From: CAZMPJ01 sp964568455
Lineage (GTDB): Bacteria; Margulisbacteria; WOR-1; O2-12-FULL-45-9
DNA length: 64,000 bases
Assembly (NCBI GenBank): GCA_964568455.1
Contig: CAZMPJ010000004.1
Location: forward strand, 1 to 64,000
Direction of reading: 5' to 3'
The position numbers were made by a program, and so were the translations under genes. A model generated the notes under the pieces. It saw only the letters and a list, made by a program, of their open reading frames with translations, had not been told where the DNA came from and ran no database searches. Positions 16,078 through 23,216 of this stretch are shown in pieces. How positions within the stretch are numbered: the stretch's first letter is position 1; each line of letters begins with the position of its first letter.

Positions 16078-16098
16078 TGTGGATAAGGATGTGGATAA
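16078..16098. promoter_or_regulatory. two perfect DnaA boxes upstream of folD
   Basis: TGTGGATAA occurs twice, at 16078-16086 and 16090-16098, with a three-base spacer, in the 31-base gap between mnmE and folD. Both are exact complements of the TTATCCACA consensus and end just before the folD ATG. They could titrate DnaA or let DnaA repress folD. Confidence 0.7.
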
Positions 16099-16101
16099 CT
16101 T

Positions 16102-16959
16102 ATGGGACAAATAATAAACGGTAAAGAGATTGCGTTAAAGATTAGAGAAGAGCTTGGGGAAGAGGTTAGAAAGCTTAAGGCAGAAAAAGGAATCACGCCA
16201 AAGCTGTCCGTGGTCTTGGTTGGGGAGGACGCGGCTTCGCAAGTTTATGTTAGAAATAAAGAAAAAGCTTGTGAAAAAGCGGGGATGATTGGCGAGACCC
16301 ATCGAATTTCCGCGTCAACAAGCGAAAAATCGCTGATTGACCTGGTCCGAAGCCTAAATAAGCAAGACGATATTGATGGCGTCTTGGTTCAGCTGCCGCT
16401 GCCAAAGCATTTAGATGCCAGAAAAGTGTTAGACGAAATAATTCCTGAAAAAGACGTTGACGGTTTGCACCCATTAAATCTGGGAAAACTGCTAAAAAGC
16501 GAAAATCCGCTCTTTACCGCCTGCACTCCGCAGGGAATTATGCGGCTTTTGTTATCCACAGGCGTAAAAATCAAAGGAAAAGAAGCGGTTGTCGTCGGAA
16601 GAAGCAATATTGTAGGAAAACCCATTGCTTTATTGTTGCTGCATCAGCACGCTACCGTTACTGTTTGTCACTCCAGAACCAAAGATCTTGGCGAAGTTTG
16701 TCGTCGGGCAGACATCTTGATTGCTTCTGTTGGCAGTCCAAATTTAATTAAAGGCGACATGGTTAAAGAAGGCGCCATTGTTATTGATGTTGGTATGAAT
16801 CGACTAAATAATAAGTTATGCGGTGATGTTGATTTTGAAGCGGTCAAAGAAAAGACTTCTTTTATTACGCCAGTTCCAAGGGGAGTGGGTCCTATGACCA
16901 TTGCCATGCTTTTGAAAAATACTTTGATTTCGGCAAAGAGACGGGCCGGGATTATCTAA
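16102..16959 (+). CDS. folD: methylenetetrahydrofolate dehydrogenase / cyclohydrolase
   Basis: FolD interconverts 5,10-methylene-THF and 10-formyl-THF and so links directly to glycine cleavage. The 285-residue protein contains the signature segments YVRNKEKACEKAGM (catalytic Lys), DGVLVQLPLPKHLD, PEKDVDGLHPLNLGKL, the NAD(P) site VVVGRSNIVGKPIALLL and TPVPRGVGPMTIAMLL. The ATG follows two DnaA boxes and has no clear Shine-Dalgarno. It converges with rseP, overlapping by eight bases. Confidence 0.96.
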   Translation: MGQIINGKEIALKIREELGEEVRKLKAEKGITPKLSVVLVGEDAASQVYVRNKEKACEKAGMIGETHRISASTSEKSLIDLVRSLNKQDDIDGVLVQLPLPKHLDARKVLDEIIPEKDVDGLHPLNLGKLLKSENPLFTACTPQGIMRLLLSTGVKIKGKEAVVVGRSNIVGKPIALLLLHQHATVTVCHSRTKDLGEVCRRADILIASVGSPNLIKGDMVKEGAIVIDVGMNRLNNKLCGDVDFEAVKEKTSFITPVPRGVGPMTIAMLLKNTLISAKRRAGII

Positions 16960-17995
16960 AAAATCTTAGCACATCATTAACCGTTAGCACGGCTAAGAAG
17001 GTTAACAAGACAATCAATCCGACTTGATGAATTTTATTTTCTACTTCAATCTTAATTGGTTTTCTGCGTACTGCTTCAATCAATACAAAAACCAATCTCC
17101 CGCCGTCTAAGGCAGGGATGGGTAGTAAATTAAGAATCCCGATATTAATGCTGAAGAAGGCAATAAAGCTTAAAAGAGAAACAAATCCTTGCTGTGCCTG
17201 CTGGCCAGTGATCTGCGCAATGCCTACTGGGCCGGCCAAGTCGCCCAACGCAATTCGGCCGCTAAACAATTTACCGACTAAAACCAGGATCATTAAGATA
17301 AGCGCGACAGTTTCTTTAAACCCGTAATATAGCGCTTTGAGTGGATTAACTTTTTCATAAACCGGCTTTAGCGAAAAACCAATTAAAGCCATTTTTAAAC
17401 GCTCATGATATTGTGGGATCGCCTTAATCTTTAAAGTTTTATCATTACGCTTAATGGTAAGCAGCGTTTCTTTGTCCGCACTTTTGTGGATAATTGAAAC
17501 AGCCTCTTCTGGATTTTCAAAAGTCTGGTTGTTAACTGCAACTATTTTGTCTCCTGGCAGCAGGCCGATTTTTGCCGCTTCAGAGCCGGGAGAAACTGCG
17601 TTAATAGTATTAGAAACGCCAGTTGGAATACCAATTAGCATAAAGACTAACGAGAAAAACAAGAAGCCCAAAATAAGGTTCATGATGGCCCCGGCTGAGA
17701 TAGAAAGAAATTTTGCCCAAGGACTTTTTGAAGTATACCTTTCGTTTTCCGGCGTGGTTTTTTCTTCTTCGCTTTCATCCTCAAGCCCGGCAATCCTGAC
17801 ATAGCCCAAGATAGGCAACAGATTGATTTTATAAGTTGTATGGTTTCTTTTAACAGAATAGAGGGTTGGGCCAAAACCAAGGCCAAATTCATGCACTCGG
17901 ATGCCCACTTTTTTAGAAAAGTATAAGTGTCCCCATTCGTGGACTAATGCAACAATGGTAAAGACGACGATAAAAGAAAGAATAGTTAAGAGCAT
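16952..17995 (-). CDS. rseP: RIP metalloprotease RseP (site-2 protease)
   Basis: RseP-type zinc proteases cut membrane-bound anti-sigma factors and signal peptides within the membrane. The 347-residue protein has HEWGH (zinc site, residues 19-23) in the first membrane helix, GFGPTLYS, one PDZ domain near 130-190 (VSPGSEAAKIGLLPGDKIVAVNN), and the second zinc ligand region LLPIPALDGGRLVFVLIE. The start overlaps the end of the oxidoreductase gene, so it closes a three-gene operon with the sugar-modification pair. Confidence 0.92.
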   Translation of the reverse strand: MLLTILSFIVVFTIVALVHEWGHLYFSKKVGIRVHEFGLGFGPTLYSVKRNHTTYKINLLPILGYVRIAGLEDESEEEKTTPENERYTSKSPWAKFLSISAGAIMNLILGFLFFSLVFMLIGIPTGVSNTINAVSPGSEAAKIGLLPGDKIVAVNNQTFENPEEAVSIIHKSADKETLLTIKRNDKTLKIKAIPQYHERLKMALIGFSLKPVYEKVNPLKALYYGFKETVALILMILVLVGKLFSGRIALGDLAGPVGIAQITGQQAQQGFVSLLSFIAFFSINIGILNLLPIPALDGGRLVFVLIEAVRRKPIKIEVENKIHQVGLIVLLTFLAVLTVNDVLRFFR

Positions 17996-18909
17996 GATTT
18001 TTGGACCTCCTCGGCTAGTTTTATGGCGGCTAGGCCTTCCTGGCCAGAAACTCTAAGGGCGACCCCCTTTTTTGTTGAATTGATAAAAGCGGTCAACTCT
18101 TCAAATAGCTGATCTTTTTGCTTGGTGTGGTGAATGCTGGGATTGGGATGCTGAAAATCTCGCACATAAACATTTTTATCTAGAAGGTTTGCTTCAATTA
18201 AAGCTTTTTCGGTTGAAACTATAAATTTGCGCACGGTTTCTGGCTGGGTGCGGTCAGCGGCAACCTTGGCGATGATGCCGGATTCAAAATAGATAGTAGA
18301 AACCACCTGATCAAGCTTGTCGGTTTTAATTTTTTTACCTTCAGAGCGGATGCTTTCAATTTTATCGTTAGGAAACAGAGTTAAAAGCAAATCCAAGTCA
18401 TGAATCATCATATCTTCTACTACATTAGCGTCGGTAATGCGGGCGGGGAAGGGACTAATGCGTTTAATATCAACGCCTAAGATGCGCTCCTTTTTAATTA
18501 GCTTTTGCAGCTCAACAAAGGCTGGATTAAAGCGTTCTATAAATCCGGTGGTCAGCAAAACATTCTTTTCTTTTGCCAGGGCAATCAGTTTTTCCGCTTC
18601 TTCCGAGCTTTGGGCCAAAGGCTTTTCAACTAAGCAATTGATGCCAGCGTTGATAAGGTCTTGCGCTACCTTAAAGTGGGTTTGGGTAGGGGTAGCAATG
18701 GTGACCGCGTCCACTTTGTCAAAAAGGTCTTGGTAGTTTTCAAAGGCTTCAGCCTTATATTTTGCGGCAATTTCTTTAGCCCGCTCAAGGCTAGCATCAA
18801 CAACAGCAACCAGGGTCACTCCGTAGATGGTGGAGACAATGCGGGCATGATGGGCTCCCATGGAGCCGACTCCAATTACGCCGTATCTTAAACCGCGTGG
18901 TTTACTCAT
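17986..18909 (-). CDS. Gfo/Idh/MocA-family oxidoreductase, possibly GnnA-like
   Basis: The 307-residue NAD(P)-dependent oxidoreductase has the Rossmann start YGVIGVGSMGAHHARI, the family motif LVEKPLAQSSEEAEKLI (catalytic-site EKP) near 90 and the GFIERFNPAF segment. It overlaps the DegT aminotransferase upstream by four bases. Such pairs oxidise and aminate UDP-sugars: GnnA/GnnB make UDP-GlcN3N for amide-linked lipid A, and WbpB/WbpE make O-antigen sugars. With lpxA, lpxB and lpxC nearby the lipid A role is plausible but unproven. Confidence 0.85.
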   Translation of the reverse strand: MSKPRGLRYGVIGVGSMGAHHARIVSTIYGVTLVAVVDASLERAKEIAAKYKAEAFENYQDLFDKVDAVTIATPTQTHFKVAQDLINAGINCLVEKPLAQSSEEAEKLIALAKEKNVLLTTGFIERFNPAFVELQKLIKKERILGVDIKRISPFPARITDANVVEDMMIHDLDLLLTLFPNDKIESIRSEGKKIKTDKLDQVVSTIYFESGIIAKVAADRTQPETVRKFIVSTEKALIEANLLDKNVYVRDFQHPNPSIHHTKQKDQLFEELTAFINSTKKGVALRVSGQEGLAAIKLAEEVQKSCS

Positions 18910-20012
18910 GCTTTATAGAATTCTTTTATAGCAGAGCAGACTTGTTCAATTTCGTTTGACTGCAGTTCTGGGAAAATAGGTAGAGACAAAACCTCTGCTT
19001 GCACTTTTTCGGTAGCTGGGAAGTCGCCGGTTTTATATCCCAGATATTGATAAGCTTCTTGTTGGTGAAGAGCTAACGGATAATAAATCATAGCGCCAAT
19101 GCCTTTTGATTTTAAGTGTTTTTGCAGTTCATCTCTTCTTTGGGCGCGGACAGTAAACTGGTTATAGGTATGGCGGGTCTTTTTCGGCTCAACCGGGACA
19201 GAAAGCTGTTTAACTTCTTTTAGCAATTCTTTATATTTTTCCGCATTTTCTCGTCGTCTAGCAATTAATTGGCCAAGGTAGGGCAGTTTAACCCTAAGCA
19301 CGGCCGCGTGGATTTCATCTAGTCGACTGTTAAAGCCCAGAATATCATAATGATAAGTTTTTCTAACTCCATGTCCGCGTAAAACCTTGATTTCGTCTGC
19401 GATTTTAGCGTTGTTAGCAGTAATTAATCCACCATCGCCAAAGCAGCCCAGGTTTTTAGTTGGGAAAAAAGAAAAACAACCAGCTGATCCAAACGAACCA
19501 ACTTTTTTATTATCAAATTCAGCGCCCATGGCCTGCGCACAATCTTCAATTACGGCTAATTTATGCTTTTTAGCAATTTCCATGATTTTTCCCATGTTGC
19601 AAGCCAGGCCAAAAAGATGAACTGGCAAAATTGCTTTAGTTTTATCAGTAATTTTTTCTTCAATCTTATCTGGATCAAGGTTAAAGCTATCAGGCTCAAT
19701 ATCAACAAACACAGGCTTTGCGCCGCAATAAATAATTGCCTCTATTGTTGCCACAAAGGTAAAAGGGCAGGTGATTACCTCGTCCCCAGGCTTAACACCC
19801 GACGCTAGTAATCCAAGATGAAGGGCATCGGTTCCAGAAGCAACGCCGACAGAATGCTTATCGCCATTATATTTAGCCGCTTCTTTTTCAAATTCAGTAA
19901 CGTTAGGGCCAAGAATGTAGCGTCCAGAATTAATTGCAGCAGAGAGGGCGTCGCTAATTTGCTTTTTTAACGACGAGTTCTGTCGTGTGATATCAAAAAA
20001 TGGTACTGCCAT
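18906..20012 (-). CDS. DegT/DnrJ/EryC1/StrS-family aminotransferase, possibly GnnB-like
   Basis: PLP-dependent sugar aminotransferase of 368 residues. It contains SGTDALHLGLLASGVKPGDEVITCPFTF, EDCAQAMGAEF with the PLP-pyridine contact, and the Schiff-base lysine in FSFFPTKNLGCFGDGG. I chose the ATG at 20012: it directly precedes the family start AVPFFDI and lies 15 bases from a TATAAT box (20027-20022), implying a leaderless mRNA; an upstream in-frame GTG would fall inside the promoter. It forms an operon with the oxidoreductase and rseP. Confidence 0.88.
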   Translation of the reverse strand: MAVPFFDITRQNSSLKKQISDALSAAINSGRYILGPNVTEFEKEAAKYNGDKHSVGVASGTDALHLGLLASGVKPGDEVITCPFTFVATIEAIIYCGAKPVFVDIEPDSFNLDPDKIEEKITDKTKAILPVHLFGLACNMGKIMEIAKKHKLAVIEDCAQAMGAEFDNKKVGSFGSAGCFSFFPTKNLGCFGDGGLITANNAKIADEIKVLRGHGVRKTYHYDILGFNSRLDEIHAAVLRVKLPYLGQLIARRRENAEKYKELLKEVKQLSVPVEPKKTRHTYNQFTVRAQRRDELQKHLKSKGIGAMIYYPLALHQQEAYQYLGYKTGDFPATEKVQAEVLSLPIFPELQSNEIEQVCSAIKEFYKA

Positions 20013-20037
20013 AGAAACCACATTATAGCATTAATAG

Positions 20038-20065
20038 TGAAATTTTTAAAACAAGCTGTCGATAG
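20038..20065 (+). promoter_or_regulatory. sigma-28-like promoter of the HAD hydrolase gene
   Basis: TGAAATTT at 20038-20045, 14 bases, CGATAG at 20060-20065, with ATG 15 bases from the C. It lies back to back with the TATAAT promoter of the divergent aminotransferase gene, so a housekeeping and an alternative promoter overlap here. Confidence 0.75.
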
Positions 20066-20074
20066 TAGTATAAG

Positions 20075-20908
20075 ATGGTAAGCCGAGTAAGTTTAAGCCA
20101 AATAGCCCCTCGTTATGATGCTTTTTTAATTGATAACTTTGGTGTTATAAAACGAAAGCATGGCGTGCGGCCAAACGCCAAAGCTGCGATTGAGCGGTTA
20201 AGAGGTCAAGGAAAAAAAGTTGTTTTGTTCTCAAACACAGGTTGCAGTACAGAGATAGATATTCAGCAAGCCTTTGCCAAGGGAGGCTTGATTTTTAGCC
20301 CAGACGACATGGTAACTTCCGGCGGAGCCCTGGGAATTGCTTTTAGGCAATGGCAATTAATTGGAAAGCAAGTAATTTCTGTTGGCAAGCCTGAAACAGA
20401 AGAGTATGTGCGTAGAGCAGGTGCCCGGGTAACAAAAGAGTTAAGCTCTGCCGATGCGGCTGTTTTTGGCGGGTTTTTACATCGGACTAATCTTTCCCAA
20501 TTTTGGCTAGCCGTGACGCTTGGCCGGAAGACAGACAAACCTGTTATTACTCTTAACCCTGACTTATTTGTTCCTGGTGATGATGGAGAAAAAGCAATGG
20601 CGCCAGGGCAGACCGGCCTAAGATATGAGGAAGCATCTGGCAAAAAACCTCTAGTTGTAGGTAAGCCTGAAAAGTTTATGTATGAACTTGCTTTTGAGCA
20701 GCACTTACAAGGGATCCCAAAAGAGAGGGTGTTAGCAATTGGAGATTCTTTAGATCACGATATATTGGGTGCAAACCGGTTTGGGATTGATAGTTTATTA
20801 GTCTTAAGCGGTCTTGAGGCACCAGGTTTTTGGCAAGAAAGCTTAGAACAAAGAATGATACACCTTAATGCAACCCCTACTTATATTGCGGATGAACTGA
20901 CTTTTTAA
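20075..20908 (+). CDS. HAD-superfamily IIA sugar-phosphatase-like protein
   Basis: The 277-residue protein looks like a NagD/subclass IIA phosphatase. Motif I is DNFGV (residues 21-25 region, with the nucleophile Asp), followed by LRGQGKKVVLFSNTG (motif II), a cap region, VVGKPEKFMYELA (motif III lysine) and AIGDSLDHDILGANRFGID (motif IV). The second acid of motif I is replaced, as in related IIA groups with DVWGV. The start is SR-rich and the gene has no ribosome site. The substrate is unknown; regulon context suggests a sugar phosphate. It converges on the PFK gene with a four-base overlap. Confidence 0.8.
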   Translation: MVSRVSLSQIAPRYDAFLIDNFGVIKRKHGVRPNAKAAIERLRGQGKKVVLFSNTGCSTEIDIQQAFAKGGLIFSPDDMVTSGGALGIAFRQWQLIGKQVISVGKPETEEYVRRAGARVTKELSSADAAVFGGFLHRTNLSQFWLAVTLGRKTDKPVITLNPDLFVPGDDGEKAMAPGQTGLRYEEASGKKPLVVGKPEKFMYELAFEQHLQGIPKERVLAIGDSLDHDILGANRFGIDSLLVLSGLEAPGFWQESLEQRMIHLNATPTYIADELTF

Positions 20909-22494
20909 TCCCCGTCTGTTTCCGATTTATTATAAGCAATCTCAAGAGCGGAAAGAAAGAAATGGTCTTTTAAGTCAACTACCCTTGGAATAATATGACC
21001 TGTTTCATCAAGAGGTAAATTATCAAACGGGACCAGCACAATTTTACCATCATGAACCGCAACCATGTTTCCAAACTCGCCTTTAAGCAGTGCGTCTGCT
21101 GCTCTATTCCCGAAATCAGTTGAAAGGTTGATGTCAACCCCAAGCACGTCTGAGGCGCATCGGAATTGGTAGCCAAAATAAACCGCCTCTGTTGTGGCGG
21201 CCCCTTCGTCGGTAAGGCGATTGGCAACAATGTCTGCGAAGCGCATTTTGGAAAGCTTGGGGTTAAAGTGGGTATCATATCTAAATACAAATTCTGCCCC
21301 CATTCCAACTAACCTGCCACGAACTGGCTTGCCGGAAGCATCCTTTTCTATGATTTCAGTTGGAAGTTTATACATGAGCCCCTCTCCAATAGCAATAACA
21401 CCATATGGATTGCCGACTTTTTTTCTGTTAACGATTAATGTTTTAATTAGAGCGAGAAAAGATTCAAAATCTATGGTAATTTGGTCTTCGGCTAAAACCG
21501 TTTGTAGCTTAGAACCTAACGTTTCCACAGAAGAAACGGCCTGTCCGTCGATCCTAATTATAGAAACAATATCTTTTAATAATTTGTTAACAGAATGATT
21601 TGAGGTTCCGATTTCTAATAAATCTAAAATACCTTGTTTTGAAAACATTTCCGGAATAAAGAAAGAAGAAGATGCCCCTGCTTTGGCTGCACGCATGGCC
21701 CAGGATCCAGATTTGCGTCCCATGATCTGTACCATATACCATGCATTGCGGGTGCGAGCATCAGAAAGAATATCATGGAGCTCTTTGGCGCTGGCATGCA
21801 CCACTGTTTCATGGCCAAACGTGAGATCTGTTAGAGGCACATCATTATCAATGGTTTTAGGAACACCAACCATAGGAATGCCTAGTTGGTGCAGGCGATT
21901 AGCTGTTGTTTGGGTGTCGTCGCCGCCAATTGCCACAAGGCCTTCAATTCCCCATTGTGCCAAATGGTCTTTTATATCTGCCCTTTCCTTTTCAGATGGG
22001 TTGGTGCGGGCAGTGCCAATTATTACATCTCCATCGCGATGAGTGCCTTTTACTAAATCTCTGGTCAACACAACGGCTTCGCCGCTTAACAATCCATCGC
22101 AGCCGTCCTTGAAGCCTACTACAATTGCGCCGCTGTTATGGGCGTTTAGCACAAGCTGTTTAATCACCGCATTCCCGGATGGAGCAGGACCGCCGGCAAA
22201 AAATACACCAATAATTTTTTGGCTTGGGTTTTGTGCTAGCCCAGTTTTGAGCAAATAATTCATTAAGCTGCCATGCTCTTCAACAATGATCTCGAGGTTG
22301 ATTTCATGGGGTCGAAGAGAAGGCCTAAGCCCTCCTGAATAAACACCTAATTCGCTATTGCTAAGCATATGCGCGCGCCACGTAGGGTTTTTCATATGAA
22401 AAAAGTCTCTTGCGGTGCGGTCGAAAAGAAAACCTTGTCTAGCTGCTGATCCTATTTGTTTAATGGTTGGGGCGGTAACTCGGCTAAGTCCCAT
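20905..22494 (-). CDS. pfp: pyrophosphate-dependent 6-phosphofructokinase
   Basis: Phosphorylates fructose 6-phosphate using PPi and can work reversibly in glycolysis or gluconeogenesis. The 529-residue protein has GVFFAGGPAPSGNAVIK (phosphate loop), the PPi-type signature GGDDT near residue 195 (ATP enzymes have GGDGS), PKTIDND with the catalytic Asp, and MGRKSGSWA. Its first 50 residues are a basic, aromatic-rich extension before the enzyme core. An AAGGAG lies ten bases before the ATG. It is the second gene after a Com-like zinc finger, sharing that gene's promoter. Confidence 0.93.
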   Translation of the reverse strand: MGLSRVTAPTIKQIGSAARQGFLFDRTARDFFHMKNPTWRAHMLSNSELGVYSGGLRPSLRPHEINLEIIVEEHGSLMNYLLKTGLAQNPSQKIIGVFFAGGPAPSGNAVIKQLVLNAHNSGAIVVGFKDGCDGLLSGEAVVLTRDLVKGTHRDGDVIIGTARTNPSEKERADIKDHLAQWGIEGLVAIGGDDTQTTANRLHQLGIPMVGVPKTIDNDVPLTDLTFGHETVVHASAKELHDILSDARTRNAWYMVQIMGRKSGSWAMRAAKAGASSSFFIPEMFSKQGILDLLEIGTSNHSVNKLLKDIVSIIRIDGQAVSSVETLGSKLQTVLAEDQITIDFESFLALIKTLIVNRKKVGNPYGVIAIGEGLMYKLPTEIIEKDASGKPVRGRLVGMGAEFVFRYDTHFNPKLSKMRFADIVANRLTDEGAATTEAVYFGYQFRCASDVLGVDINLSTDFGNRAADALLKGEFGNMVAVHDGKIVLVPFDNLPLDETGHIIPRVVDLKDHFFLSALEIAYNKSETDGD

Positions 22495-22508
22495 AATAAA
22501 TTTTCTCC

Positions 22509-22712
22509 TTAATTTTGCAATAAATCGTACTTAATCTTATCCCGTTCTATAATGCGTTTAGTAACATTATTTTCTGGGATTTCGTAAACCACAACCGTTT
22601 CTTCGGTGTAAAGGTTCATGGTTTTGCATTTTGGACATTTAACTTCAACCCGCGAGCCCTCGGCTACTTTAGCCAGTAATCTATGACAAAATTTACATCT
22701 AAAATCTTTCAT
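22509..22712 (-). CDS. Com-like zinc-ribbon protein
   Basis: The 67-residue product starts KDFRCKFCHRLLAKVAEGS and continues VEVKCPKCKTMN, a CxxC...CxxC zinc ribbon that closely follows the phage Mu Com family (RCKxCxKLL...IxIKCPRCK). Mu Com binds mRNA and activates translation of mom. The remaining 30 residues are charged and unlike Com. It lies 14 bases upstream of pfp in the same transcription unit, so a role in controlling pfp or other regulon mRNAs is a reasonable guess, not shown. Confidence 0.75.
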   Translation of the reverse strand: MKDFRCKFCHRLLAKVAEGSRVEVKCPKCKTMNLYTEETVVVYEIPENNVTKRIIERDKIKYDLLQN

Positions 22713-22726
22713 TTTTTCCTACTTAT

Positions 22727-22754
22727 TTATCGTACATCTTTCTAGGAAATTTCA
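22727..22754 (-). promoter_or_regulatory. sigma-28-like promoter of the com-like/pfp operon
   Basis: Leftward TGAAATTT (22754-22747), 14 bases, CGATAA (22732-22727). The ATG is 20 bases from the C with a weak AGGA between. The -10 is extended as CGATAAATAA, the same as at the apgM promoter. Confidence 0.8.
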
Positions 22755-22759
22755 CTTTT

Positions 22760-23152
22760 TTATTCTGCATTAAAGCGAATGCTTTCTGGAATTCCTTCAA
22801 TAGGAAATCTAAATTCAAGCGCAAAGTCACAAGTGCTTGAGTTGGAAATAGCAAAAAAAGCAGGCACCCGAACACAGTCCTTCCAAGCGCGAAAAGAAGC
22901 CTGACCTAAACGATTGTTTTGTCTGCCTTGGCCAGATTCCCAAAGATGGACAATAAGATCAGGAGAAGCTTGAGCGAGAAATGCTTGCGCAAATAAAACC
23001 CTATCCCCACATTGCAACTCCATTAACCAGGGTGTTTGCCTGGCCCAAACCTTTAACCCAGTGTTTTTACCACGTAAAGTTAAATTTGGTGTTTGTGTGC
23101 GACAAGGGCTCCAGCCAGCAGGCGCGGCCGAAGTTGAACGAACTGCTATCAT
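22760..23152 (-). CDS. unknown regulon protein
   Basis: A 130-residue protein with a strongly basic N-terminus without any acidic residue until about position 45 (MIAVRSTSAAPAGWSPCR, then RGKNTGLKVWARQTPW). The rest is mixed and Trp/Phe containing (ASFRAWKDCVRVPAFFAIS) and ends with an alternating pattern, FALEFRFPIEGIP. No family is recognised. AAGGAGG lies five bases before the ATG and its promoter is clear, so the gene is real despite its small size. Five cysteines are present. Confidence 0.7.
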   Translation of the reverse strand: MIAVRSTSAAPAGWSPCRTQTPNLTLRGKNTGLKVWARQTPWLMELQCGDRVLFAQAFLAQASPDLIVHLWESGQGRQNNRLGQASFRAWKDCVRVPAFFAISNSSTCDFALEFRFPIEGIPESIRFNAE

Positions 23153-23183
23153 TAATTTTCCTCCTTATACGTAGTCTATTTAG

Positions 23184-23211
23184 TTATCGCTGCTTTTTGC
23201 AAAAAATTTCA
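23184..23211 (-). promoter_or_regulatory. sigma-28-like promoter of the 23152 gene
   Basis: Leftward TGAAATTT (23211-23204), 14 bases, CGATAA (23189-23184), followed by a roughly 30-base leader with AAGGAGG. Confidence 0.8.
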
Positions 23212-23216
23212 GTTTT

